Shown piece by piece: positions 1 to 6,148 of a DNA stretch of 9,410 nucleotides. The notes beneath the pieces were generated by a model. It did no database searches, was not told where the DNA came from, and was given only the letters and a program-made list of their open reading frames with translations. Made by a program: the position numbers and the translations under genes. This stretch comes from W1P20-047 sp045118335. Lineage in GTDB: Bacteria; Actinomycetota; Coriobacteriia; Coriobacteriales; Eggerthellaceae. Location of the stretch: contig JBGUXY010000002.1 of assembly GCA_045118335.1 (NCBI GenBank), positions 1 to 9,410 on the forward strand. Reading direction: 5' to 3'. Position 1 is the stretch's first letter, and every line of letters starts with the position of its first letter.

Positions 1-50
1 TTCATGGGTTCATCTGCGAAGACTGTCGCCAGTTGCAAATCAATTACTAG
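1..50 (+). CDS. 3' end of a small zinc-ribbon protein (partial)
   Basis: The frame starting at base 3 reads HGFICEDCRQLQINY and ends at TAG (48-50). The C-x2-C-R-x2-Q-[hydrophobic]-x-Y-stop ending closely parallels the end of the intact zinc-ribbon gene at 7548-7763 (CCTECRLVQFEY-stop), which is the main reason to prefer this frame. It would be the second Cys pair of a two-knuckle zinc ribbon, with the rest of the gene left of the window. Another frame is also open to a stop at 58-60 but has no recognisable motif. Only 15 codons are visible, so the call rests on motif similarity alone. Confidence 0.5.
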   Translation, partial: HGFICEDCRQLQINY

Positions 51-72
51 CGGTGCCTAAACCCACCTTCGC

Positions 73-265
73 AAACACAGGAAAACAGGGGAAACCATCG
101 AAACACAGGGGAGAAACACACAAAACACAGGGGACAGGTCCCTGTGTTAGGCGTCTCCCGTGTTTCCGTTTGTAGCAATACATAGAACTGTCCCCTGTGT
201 TTCTGTCGTGTGCCGAACAGCCCCTGCGTTTTGTTAAACAACACATAGAACTGTCCCCTGTGTTT
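73..265. repeat. Cluster of ACAGGGGAC-type direct and inverted repeats
   Basis: AAACACAGG-type units occur on the plus strand at 73-81, 101-112 and 123-137. The reverse complement CTGTCCCCTGTGTTT occurs at 188-202 and 251-265. The last two lie within perfect 23-bp direct repeats (180-202 and 243-265) whose starts are 63 bp apart. AACACAGGG (124-132) faces CCCTGTGTT (140-148) around a 7-nt loop, so it can form a local hairpin. A degenerate copy lies near 216-232. The block sits between the upstream zinc-ribbon stub and the exporter promoter. It resembles REP-like intergenic repeats; a terminator role or recombination hotspot is possible but not shown. Reading frames through it on the minus strand are repetitive artefacts. 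Confidence 0.75.
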
Positions 266-300
266 GGCCGATACTGCATGCGAAACCATGTATGTGAATC

Positions 301-306
301 TATAAT
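301..306 (+). promoter_or_regulatory. Candidate -10 box of the exporter operon
   Basis: A perfect TATAAT lies 81 bp upstream of the adaptor start and just downstream of the repeat cluster. A good -35 hexamer is not evident at 16-18 bp spacing (ATGCGA at 17 bp), so an activator or alternative recognition may be involved. The predicted leader would be roughly 75 nt. Confidence 0.4.
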
Positions 307-387
307 GAACAAGACGTTTTCGGGTTTTTGTTGCGCCGATGAAACGTACTGGAATGCTCCGATTTGCTGTTGCTGGGAAGGAAGCGG

Positions 388-954
388 ATGGCGGGTAGCG
401 AAGCTCATGTCACGGGTGACTTCGGACGCTCTGCGGCGGGCCGCATAGCAAGCGCTGACGAGCTCGATCACTACATAAAGGTTACTAACCCGAGCGCATG
501 GGCTGTGATTGTCGCATCGCTCCTGCTCGTCGGTGCCATCGCCGTTTGGGCGATTGTCGCTGTGGTTCCCGTCACCGTGAACACGACGGGCATCGTGCTG
601 CAAGGGTCAGATACGGCTGACCAAACCGTCATATGCTGGGTCAACAAGCAGACGGCTGATCGGATAGGCGACTTCGGCGTGAAGGCCAGCGTCGACGGCG
701 TCGAGGCGAAAAGTGCACGCATGGACCGGGCTCCCATGTCGGCCTCTGAAGTGGTCCAGTTCTTGGGAAGCGATTTCTATGCGGATTCGATTGATCTTGC
801 GGATTGGAACTACCTCGTCATCATAGAACCCGATGGCGAGGTGAGCAGCTCGGATTACACCATCAATACCGCAAGAGGCGCGGCACACCTCGTCCCGGTA
901 AGCCTCGTCGTATCGGAAAAAAGCCCCATAAACATCGTGATGGGAAAGGGCTAG
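388..954 (+). CDS. Compact NHLM-type HlyD-like secretion adaptor
   Basis: A 188-residue protein, starting at ATG 388 because GGGAAGGAAG (375-384) is well placed; an in-frame TTG at 364 lacks such a site. A cytosolic segment containing DELDHYIKVTNPSAW leads into one membrane helix (about residues 42-65), then an extracytoplasmic part beginning VPVTVNTTGIVLQG. This layout matches membrane-fusion proteins of NHLM bacteriocin export systems, which link the ABC exporter to the outside. The long coiled-coil hairpin and lipoyl halves of full HlyD proteins are missing: the sequence passes from the first beta strand almost directly to the C-terminal beta part (TVICWVNKQTADRIGDFGVKASVDG). That suits a monoderm cell with no TolC partner. 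It is the first gene of the operon, 7 bp before the peptidase/ABC gene. Family assignment rests on weak motif similarity plus strong context. Confidence 0.7.
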   Translation: MAGSEAHVTGDFGRSAAGRIASADELDHYIKVTNPSAWAVIVASLLLVGAIAVWAIVAVVPVTVNTTGIVLQGSDTADQTVICWVNKQTADRIGDFGVKASVDGVEAKSARMDRAPMSASEVVQFLGSDFYADSIDLADWNYLVIIEPDGEVSSSDYTINTARGAAHLVPVSLVVSEKSPINIVMGKG

Positions 955-961
955 GAAACGC

Positions 962-3112
962 ATGTCGCACAGAAGCGCACGCAATGCCCCCGTCGTCATG
1001 CAGATGGAAGCAGCCGAAAGCGGCGCTGCCTGCCTGGTGATGGTCCTGGCTCATTACGGTCGTTGGATTCCGCTCGAGGAAGCACGCGTGAAGTGCGGTG
1101 TGAGTCGCGACGGCTCCAAAGCCGACAAGATCCTCGCAGCTGCGCGTTCATACGGTATGCATGCGGCATCGCATGACTGCTCCACCCAGGAGATAAGGGA
1201 GTCGGGGACGTTCCCATGCATCGTGTCGTGGAACGCGAACCATTATGTGGTCCTGCGCGGGTTTGCGGGAAACAAGGCGCTGCTGAACGATCCCGCACGC
1301 GGATCGATGAAGGTGGACGCGAGCACCTTCGAGCGTTCATACGGCGGCACGACCTTGGAGTTCGTCCCCACAGAAGCGTTCGAAAAAGGAGGGGAACGCC
1401 CGTCGACCCTGAAGTTCGCGCGCATACGGTTGCATGGCATGAGGGCACCCATAACGTTCGTCGCCCTTGCCATGCTTGTCGTGTCCCTCGCATCCCTCAT
1501 GGCCGCGACCATGTCGTCGACGTTCATGGACTACGTGCTCACGGGTGAAGCTCCCCAGTGGCTCGCGCCCATCCTGGCGCTCCTTGTCCTGCTCGTGGTG
1601 GTTCAGTGCGTTGTGAGCATCGCGAGCGCCCTGTTCCTCAACCGCATACGCGGCAAGTTCGCGGTGGTGGGCGCTTCGCAGTTCATGTGGCATCTTCTGC
1701 ACCTGCCGGTCGGTTTCTACGAGCAGCGGACGGTGGGCGATTTGCAGCAACGTCAGGAGGTCAACGAAACGATTGCCGCCACGCTCGTCGACAAGCTTGC
1801 GCCAGCGGTTTTCAACGTGGTGCTTGCCGTGCTGTACCTTGCGGTCATGTTGGGCTACAGCTGGAAGTTGACGCTCGTGGGGCTTGCTGCGGTGGCCATC
1901 AACGTGTCGGTTGCGCAATGGGCTTCGCGCGCTCGTGTGAACGTGACTCGTCGGCAGATGCGCGACCGGGGGCTGCTTTATTCCAACACCATGGCAGGCA
2001 TCGAGTCCATAGAGACCATAAAGGCTTCGGGAGCTGAGGAAGGGTTCTTCGAACGTTGGTCGGGATACCAAGCGCTTGTGAACAATGCTGGAGCACGGTT
2101 CAACAAAGTCGACCTGTACTTTGCCGCAGTACCCGAGTTCCTAAGCGCAATCGCCAACATAACGGTGCTGATCCTGGGGACCTCCCTCATCATGTCAGGC
2201 GAGTTCAGCGCGGGCATGCTGCTTGCCTTCCAGGGGCTGCTCGCCGGCTTCATGGGGCCAGTTGACTCAATCGTCGGGCTCGGCCAGCAAGTTCAGGAGA
2301 TGCGCACGTCGATGGAGCGGGTACAAGACGTGCTCGAGTATCCCGCCGACCGCTGTGAAGGCGGAAGCGAGGAGCCCCTGGTGCTTTCGAAGCTTTCGGG
2401 CGAAGTCGAGATCGATCATGTGACGTTCGGGTACTCGCCGCTCGAGCCGCCGCTCATAACGGATTTCTCGTTGAAGCTGGGCCAGGGGGCCTGGGTTGCG
2501 CTCGTGGGGTTGTCGGGATCGGGGAAATCGACCATCGCGAAGCTGGTGAGCGGCCTGTACGAGCCCTGGGAAGGCGAGATCCGCTTCGACGGAGTTCCGC
2601 GCGGCGAAATCGACCCCGACCGTCTGCGGGGGTCGCTTTCCATTGTCGACCAGGACATCATGACGCTGCCGGATACGGTGGATGCGAACATTCGGCTATG
2701 GGACCGCACCATCGAGAATTCCGAGGTAGTGCTCGCTGCACGCGATGCCGGCATACATGACACCATCGTCGAGCGTGAGGCCGGCTACCATGAAATCATA
2801 GCCCCGCGTGGAAGGAACTTTTCGGGTGGGCAACTGCAGCGCCTCGAGATCGCGCGGGCGCTGGCGATGGATCCCACCATCGCCATCCTGGACGAGGCGA
2901 CAAGCGCACTCGATGCGAAGACCGAGGCTCACGTCATGCGCTCGATTCGCAATCGCGGCATAACATGCATCGTCGTGGCACACCGCCTTTCCACCATACG
3001 CGACTGCGATGAGATAATCGTGCTCGACGAAGGTCGCGTGGTGCAGCGCGGCACTCACGACCAGCTCATGATCGAGGGCGGCCTCTACGCCGAGCTCGTG
3101 CAATCCAGTTAG
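962..3112 (+). CDS. NHLM-type peptide exporter, C39-like peptidase/permease/ATPase (ABC1)
   Basis: A 716-residue ABC exporter expected to move a leader-bearing peptide across the membrane. Residues 1-140 form a C39 peptidase-like domain. Gln14 (oxyanion), His94 (NHYVVL) and Asp110 (LNDPARG) are present, but the usual catalytic Cys is Ser20 (MEAAESGAACL in place of the family ECGAA). Cys24 lies one helical turn on. The GVSRDGSKADKILAAARSYG stretch is typical of the NHLM ABC1 group. Membrane helices follow from about 160 to 460. The ATPase domain is complete: Walker A GLSGSGKST (516-524), signature SGGQ (621-624), Walker B ILDEA (642-646) and H-loop His674. The ATG at 962 follows TAGGAAA, which overlaps the adaptor stop, suggesting coupled translation. 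If Ser20 inactivates proteolysis, the domain may bind leaders without cutting, as C39-like domains of some haemolysin exporters do. Exporter identity is secure; cleavage activity is doubtful. Confidence 0.92.
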   Translation: MSHRSARNAPVVMQMEAAESGAACLVMVLAHYGRWIPLEEARVKCGVSRDGSKADKILAAARSYGMHAASHDCSTQEIRESGTFPCIVSWNANHYVVLRGFAGNKALLNDPARGSMKVDASTFERSYGGTTLEFVPTEAFEKGGERPSTLKFARIRLHGMRAPITFVALAMLVVSLASLMAATMSSTFMDYVLTGEAPQWLAPILALLVLLVVVQCVVSIASALFLNRIRGKFAVVGASQFMWHLLHLPVGFYEQRTVGDLQQRQEVNETIAATLVDKLAPAVFNVVLAVLYLAVMLGYSWKLTLVGLAAVAINVSVAQWASRARVNVTRRQMRDRGLLYSNTMAGIESIETIKASGAEEGFFERWSGYQALVNNAGARFNKVDLYFAAVPEFLSAIANITVLILGTSLIMSGEFSAGMLLAFQGLLAGFMGPVDSIVGLGQQVQEMRTSMERVQDVLEYPADRCEGGSEEPLVLSKLSGEVEIDHVTFGYSPLEPPLITDFSLKLGQGAWVALVGLSGSGKSTIAKLVSGLYEPWEGEIRFDGVPRGEIDPDRLRGSLSIVDQDIMTLPDTVDANIRLWDRTIENSEVVLAARDAGIHDTIVEREAGYHEIIAPRGRNFSGGQLQRLEIARALAMDPTIAILDEATSALDAKTEAHVMRSIRNRGITCIVVAHRLSTIRDCDEIIVLDEGRVVQRGTHDQLMIEGGLYAELVQSS

Positions 3113-3126
3113 CTCGGAGGCAGAAG

Positions 3127-5313
3127 ATGAACTTGTTCTCAGAGCAGATTGAGGAGCGGAGACGACTCGACGAGGCGGAGCTAGCGGATTCTTTCTCCCG
3201 TCTTGCCGCATCCGTGTCGGGGTTGGGACGCGCGCCTCGCTTCTCGCTCGACGATGCGGCCGCGGCCGACAGCGCGCTAGGCGCCGTCTTGGCGTTTTAC
3301 GGGCAGAAGCCCGCCCAAGTCCCCGCCGATGTGGTGGACCCGATGGAGCGAATCGAATGCGCGTTGCGCCCGACAGGCGTAATGAAGCGCCCCGTGCGCT
3401 TGGAGGGCGCATGGTGGCGCGATGCGGCTGGCGCATACTTGGGCCGCCTCAAGGACGGTGGGCTCGTGGCGATCATCCCGAGCGGTGCGCGCGGGTACGG
3501 CTATGTGGACCCATCGACGGGACGCAAGGTCTCCGTTGGCAAGCAGACGGCGGGGCTGCTCGAGCCCGAGGCGCTGTGCTTCTACCGTCCCCTGCCTGCT
3601 CGCGAGTTGACCACGCGTGACGTGCTCGATTTCATGCGCGTGTCGCTCGAGGCGTCTGATTACGCTCTCCTGGCTGTTGCCACGCTCTTCGTCACGTTGC
3701 TCGGCATGCTGCCCACCATCGCCTATAGGTTGCTGTTCGATGCCGTCATACCCTCGGGGCAGGCCTCGCTCATAACGCCGATCGGCGTGCTCCTATTCGG
3801 CATCGTCTGCTCGCAGGCGCTCATAAAGGCGAGCAGCTCCATTGTGAGCGCCCGCCTCATGATGAAGCTGCAGGTGCATCTTGAGGCGGCTACGTACGCT
3901 CGCGTCATGTTGCTGCCCCCTTCGTTTTTCAGAAGGTACGCGCCGGGGGATCTTGCGCATCGCGTCTCTGGTGTTTCGCTGTTCGCCGAGCTGTTCTCGA
4001 AGAGCGTGCTCAACGTGGGGCTTACGTGTGCGTTCTCGCTGCTCTACGTGGCTCAGATCTTCTCGTTCGTGCCCGCGCTTGCCCTGCCCGCGCTGATGGT
4101 GGCGTTGTTGCAGCTGGCTGCAGTTCTGTTAGCGCTCAGGCAAACCGTGGGGTATAACCGCCTGCAGATGCAGCACAAGACAGAACTTTCGGGCGTCGTG
4201 CCTGCTATCCTGCACGGGATTGCGAAGCTCAAGGTGGCAGGGGCCGAGCGCAGGGCTTTCTCCTTCTGGGCGCGCAGATACGCCGGGATGGCGCAAGCTT
4301 TGTACGGGCGTCCTGCTCTGCTGCTTGCAGCCCCCGCCCTCGTGCCCCTCATCGCAGCGGCTGGAACCATAGTGTTCTACGGCACCGCCACGGCGGTGGG
4401 AATTTCGGCTGCCGACTACATGGCATTCAACTATGCGTTCGGCATGGTGTCGGGCGCTATCGCCGCGCTCGCGGCTGCCACTCCCCAGCTCGCGCGCCTG
4501 AGCCCTTTGCTCGAGATGGTCGAACCCATCATGAAGGCTGTGCCCGAGACTTTATCGAGCCAGCGACAGGTTTCTTCGCTCAAAGGCTCCATCGAGGTGT
4601 CGAACGTCTCGTTCAGGTACGAGGACAACCTTCCACTTGTGCTAGACGGCGTGTCGCTGAAGGTCGAGCCGGGAGAATACGTGGCCATCGTGGGAACGAC
4701 TGGATGCGGCAAATCGACCCTCTTGCGGCTGCTGCTCGGCTTCGAGAAACCGACAGCCGGCTGCGTTTTCTACGACGGCCAGGACCTCTCTTCGGTTGAC
4801 GCGCGCTCGGTGCGCCGCAACATCGGCGTCGTGATGCAAAACGGCGATCTGTTTGCGGGCGACCTGTTCGGAAACATCACTCTCATGAACCCTGGGGCCA
4901 CTCTCGACGACGCATGGGAAGCAGCGGAGCTCGCCGGCATCGACGATGACATCCGCAAGATGCCGATGGGCATGCAAACGCTCGTGAGCGAGGGGACGGG
5001 CGGAATGTCGGGGGGACAGCGGCAGAGGATCCTGATAGCACGCGCCGTGTGCGGCAAGCCACGCGTGCTCATGCTCGACGAAGCTACGAGCGCACTCGAC
5101 AACGTGACGCAACGCCGCGTGAGCGACGCGCTCGCGCGGTTGGAATGCACTCGTATCGTCATCGCTCATCGTCTATCCACGATACGCGAGGCAGACCGCA
5201 TCATCATGCTCGACGGGGGCAGCATCGTGGAAGACGGCTCATACGACGAGCTTGTGGCGCTCGGTGGCAAGTTCGCCGACCTGGTCGAACGCCAGCAGAT
5301 CGACCGGAAATGA
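3127..5313 (+). CDS. NHLM-type exporter permease/ATPase subunit (ABC2)
   Basis: A 728-residue partner half-transporter, probably forming a heterodimer with the preceding ABC protein. Residues 1-170 are a soluble domain without peptidase residues. Its DPMERIECALRPTGV, LEGAWWRD and GYVDPSTGRKV segments match the N-terminal region I recall for NHLM ABC2 proteins. A six-helix transmembrane region spans about 179-450. The ATPase domain has Walker A GTTGCGKST (523-531), a Q-loop in VVMQNGDLF, signature SGGQ (628-631), Walker B MLDEA (649-653) and H-loop His681, so hydrolysis should be possible. ATG 3127 follows TCGGAGGCAGAAG, 14 bp after the upstream stop, so the two genes are surely co-transcribed. 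A generic multidrug half-transporter is the alternative, but the WWRD-type N-terminus and C39 partner argue for NHLM export. Confidence 0.9.
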   Translation: MNLFSEQIEERRRLDEAELADSFSRLAASVSGLGRAPRFSLDDAAAADSALGAVLAFYGQKPAQVPADVVDPMERIECALRPTGVMKRPVRLEGAWWRDAAGAYLGRLKDGGLVAIIPSGARGYGYVDPSTGRKVSVGKQTAGLLEPEALCFYRPLPARELTTRDVLDFMRVSLEASDYALLAVATLFVTLLGMLPTIAYRLLFDAVIPSGQASLITPIGVLLFGIVCSQALIKASSSIVSARLMMKLQVHLEAATYARVMLLPPSFFRRYAPGDLAHRVSGVSLFAELFSKSVLNVGLTCAFSLLYVAQIFSFVPALALPALMVALLQLAAVLLALRQTVGYNRLQMQHKTELSGVVPAILHGIAKLKVAGAERRAFSFWARRYAGMAQALYGRPALLLAAPALVPLIAAAGTIVFYGTATAVGISAADYMAFNYAFGMVSGAIAALAAATPQLARLSPLLEMVEPIMKAVPETLSSQRQVSSLKGSIEVSNVSFRYEDNLPLVLDGVSLKVEPGEYVAIVGTTGCGKSTLLRLLLGFEKPTAGCVFYDGQDLSSVDARSVRRNIGVVMQNGDLFAGDLFGNITLMNPGATLDDAWEAAELAGIDDDIRKMPMGMQTLVSEGTGGMSGGQRQRILIARAVCGKPRVLMLDEATSALDNVTQRRVSDALARLECTRIVIAHRLSTIREADRIIMLDGGSIVEDGSYDELVALGGKFADLVERQQIDRK

Positions 5314-5420
5314 CCAGAGGCAACGTGGGCTTCGTTGCCATCAACGGCGAGCTCGGCCGCTGTCCTTCGCTCGCACCACCAACCTTGATTCGCATAACAA
5401 TAAAGCATCTGATATGGTAA
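5310..5420 (+). CDS. Possible 36-residue peptide overlapping the ABC2 stop
   Basis: An ATG overlaps the ABC2 stop as ATGA and opens a 36-codon frame (MTRGNVGFVAINGELGRC to KHLIW) ending at TAA 5418-5420. It could be translated by coupling with the exporter gene. There is no independent ribosome site close to the ATG, no Gly-Gly cleavage site, and no similarity I can recognise to NHLP or Nif11 leaders, so it is not a convincing exported precursor. It contains one Cys and an apolar tail. Chance is the likeliest explanation; it is listed because of its position directly after an exporter. Confidence 0.18.
   Translation: MTRGNVGFVAINGELGRCPSLAPPTLIRITIKHLIW
5319..5339 (+). terminator. Weak hairpin after the exporter operon
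   Basis: GGCAACG (5319-5325) pairs perfectly with CGTTGCC (5333-5339) across a 7-nt loop, 6 bp after the ABC2 stop. No T-run follows, so it is at best a weak, factor-assisted or partial terminator. Confidence 0.25.
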
Positions 5421-5426
5421 AAATCT

Positions 5427-5585
5427 TTGTGGGGATACGCTTGGGGATATCGGAGGAAGGAGCGTATCTACCTTAGTGGCCATGAGGAGGACCCCTATTC
5501 GAGCGAGGCGCTCGACAATGGCAAAACGCGCTACCATTACAAGTGCCCTAAATGCGGATACAAGTGGTATTTTGACGTATGGTAG
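5427..5585 (+). CDS. Small zinc-ribbon protein or its remnant, start unclear
   Basis: A frame open from the TAA at 5418-5420 to the TAG at 5583-5585 ends in GKTRYHYKCPKCGYKWYFDVW, a clear CPxCG zinc knuckle followed by aromatic residues, with an acidic stretch (GHEEDPYSSEALD) before it. The only standard start in frame is TTG 5427, giving 52 residues, and it has no ribosome site. A strong purine tract GGAGGAAGGAG (5452-5462) instead precedes ATC 5466, so either a rare ATC start is used or an original ATG has been lost. Only one Cys pair is present, so zinc binding would need dimerisation or a missing upstream part. The knuckle is unlikely by chance, but the gene may be decayed. No function can be assigned. 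Confidence 0.4.
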   Translation: MWGYAWGYRRKERIYLSGHEEDPYSSEALDNGKTRYHYKCPKCGYKWYFDVW

Positions 5586-5629
5586 TCCGAACTGGGAAGA
5601 CTACATTAATGATCTGAGTCTTGGGCTGT

Positions 5630-5665
5630 ATGAGAGGGCCGCCTCTGCAGAGGAGGCCCTCTCAT
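5630..5665. repeat. 36-nt near-perfect palindrome (long hairpin)
   Basis: The segment reads ATGAGAGGGCC at its left end and GGCCCTCTCAT at its right end, with CCTCTGCAGAGG at the centre. Every position pairs with its partner except one (5641 against 5654). In RNA it would form a very stable hairpin. It lies 45 bp after the small zinc-ribbon stop. Neither strand has a T-run after it, so it is not a standard intrinsic terminator; a transcript-stabilising stem, a bidirectional T-less terminator or a protein site are options. Confidence 0.7.
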
Positions 5666-5882
5666 GTCCAAAACCCTTCCGAGAATCCGACTTCCGCACA
5701 GTGCAGTGGATTGTTGTTTACATCCATTGCAAGAAAGTCCACGTTATCGACGACAAGGCCGAAATCATCCGCTTATGCGGGAATTTGAATGTGCACTGTT
5801 AATCTAGAGTTGATGTTCCCACGAAGAAAGCGTGAGGACATGGTGCCTTCTTGAGCAGAATTCGCAAAAAAATGTCATGAAA

Positions 5883-6012
5883 ACCGATTTGCCGACATCA
5901 TTTGGGAAAAACGAACCCGCTCTGGCATAAACGAACGGCAAAATGCATTCAAAAAGAGTCGAAAGACGGTCTAATACGGCATATTACGCATGTAACTTGT
6001 CGGCAAATCGGT
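5883..6012. repeat. 130-bp segment bounded by perfect 15-bp inverted repeats
   Basis: ACCGATTTGCCGACA (5883-5897) and its exact reverse complement TGTCGGCAAATCGGT (5998-6012) flank 100 bp of AT-richer sequence. Inside, AAACGAAC occurs twice, at 5909-5916 and 5929-5936, exactly 20 bp apart. The layout suggests either a small non-autonomous mobile element (MITE) with terminal repeats, or paired operator sites able to loop. No clear flanking target duplication is visible (TCATGAAA against ATTTGTGA), and no transposase is present, so the mobile reading is tentative. Confidence 0.55.
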
Positions 6013-6148
6013 ATTTGTGACAAAAAATTGCGCTTTAGAGTAATGAAACAGCCGAGAGAGTCGCATAGCGTCCAATGTTTCTGCATTGTCGCATATGTTT
6101 AGGGTTCCGCTTCCTTTGAATGCCGCTCGCCTTTCCTCTGCAGCACTC

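Larger units (their letters stand above)
5586..6148. other. AT-richer intergenic stretch without a convincing gene
   Basis: About 560 bp separate the small zinc-ribbon frame from the convergent STAS-kinase gene. Base composition is visibly AT-richer than the flanking genes, with A-runs near 5868 and 6020. It holds the 36-nt palindrome and the 130-bp inverted-repeat segment listed separately, plus a small CCGC/GCGG hairpin near 5772-5783. Plus-strand frames of 108 and 66 codons here show no recognisable domain. No standard intrinsic terminator with a T-tract was seen for either neighbouring transcription unit. Confidence 0.6.

Noticed and set aside
1..60. Ser/Thr-rich C-terminal frame ending at 58-60 that could mimic a lanthipeptide core
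   Set aside because: Another frame over the same bases gives a zinc knuckle with a match to the intact gene at 7548-7763, which is the better explanation.
73..265. CRISPR array
   Set aside because: Units occur in both orientations, with irregular spacing and no uniform spacers; no cas genes.
40..603. Minus-strand frames of 187 and 80 codons through the repeat cluster
   Set aside because: They consist of repeated KHRGQFYVL-type translation of the DNA repeats and overlap the adaptor gene; no domain and no ribosome site.
1337..2071. 244-codon minus-strand frame
   Set aside because: Antisense shadow of the ABC1 membrane domain; its His/Arg-rich composition is typical of high-GC antisense frames.
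2696..3436. 246-codon minus-strand frame
   Set aside because: Antisense shadow across the end of ABC1 and the start of ABC2, both of which have clear conserved motifs.
5476..5802. 108-codon plus-strand frame
   Set aside because: It overlaps the zinc-knuckle frame, runs through the 36-nt palindrome, has no recognisable domain and its start is poorly spaced from the purine tract.
5902..6102. 66-codon plus-strand frame inside the inverted-repeat segment
   Set aside because: TTG start without a ribosome site, no known motif, and it spans the right inverted-repeat arm.
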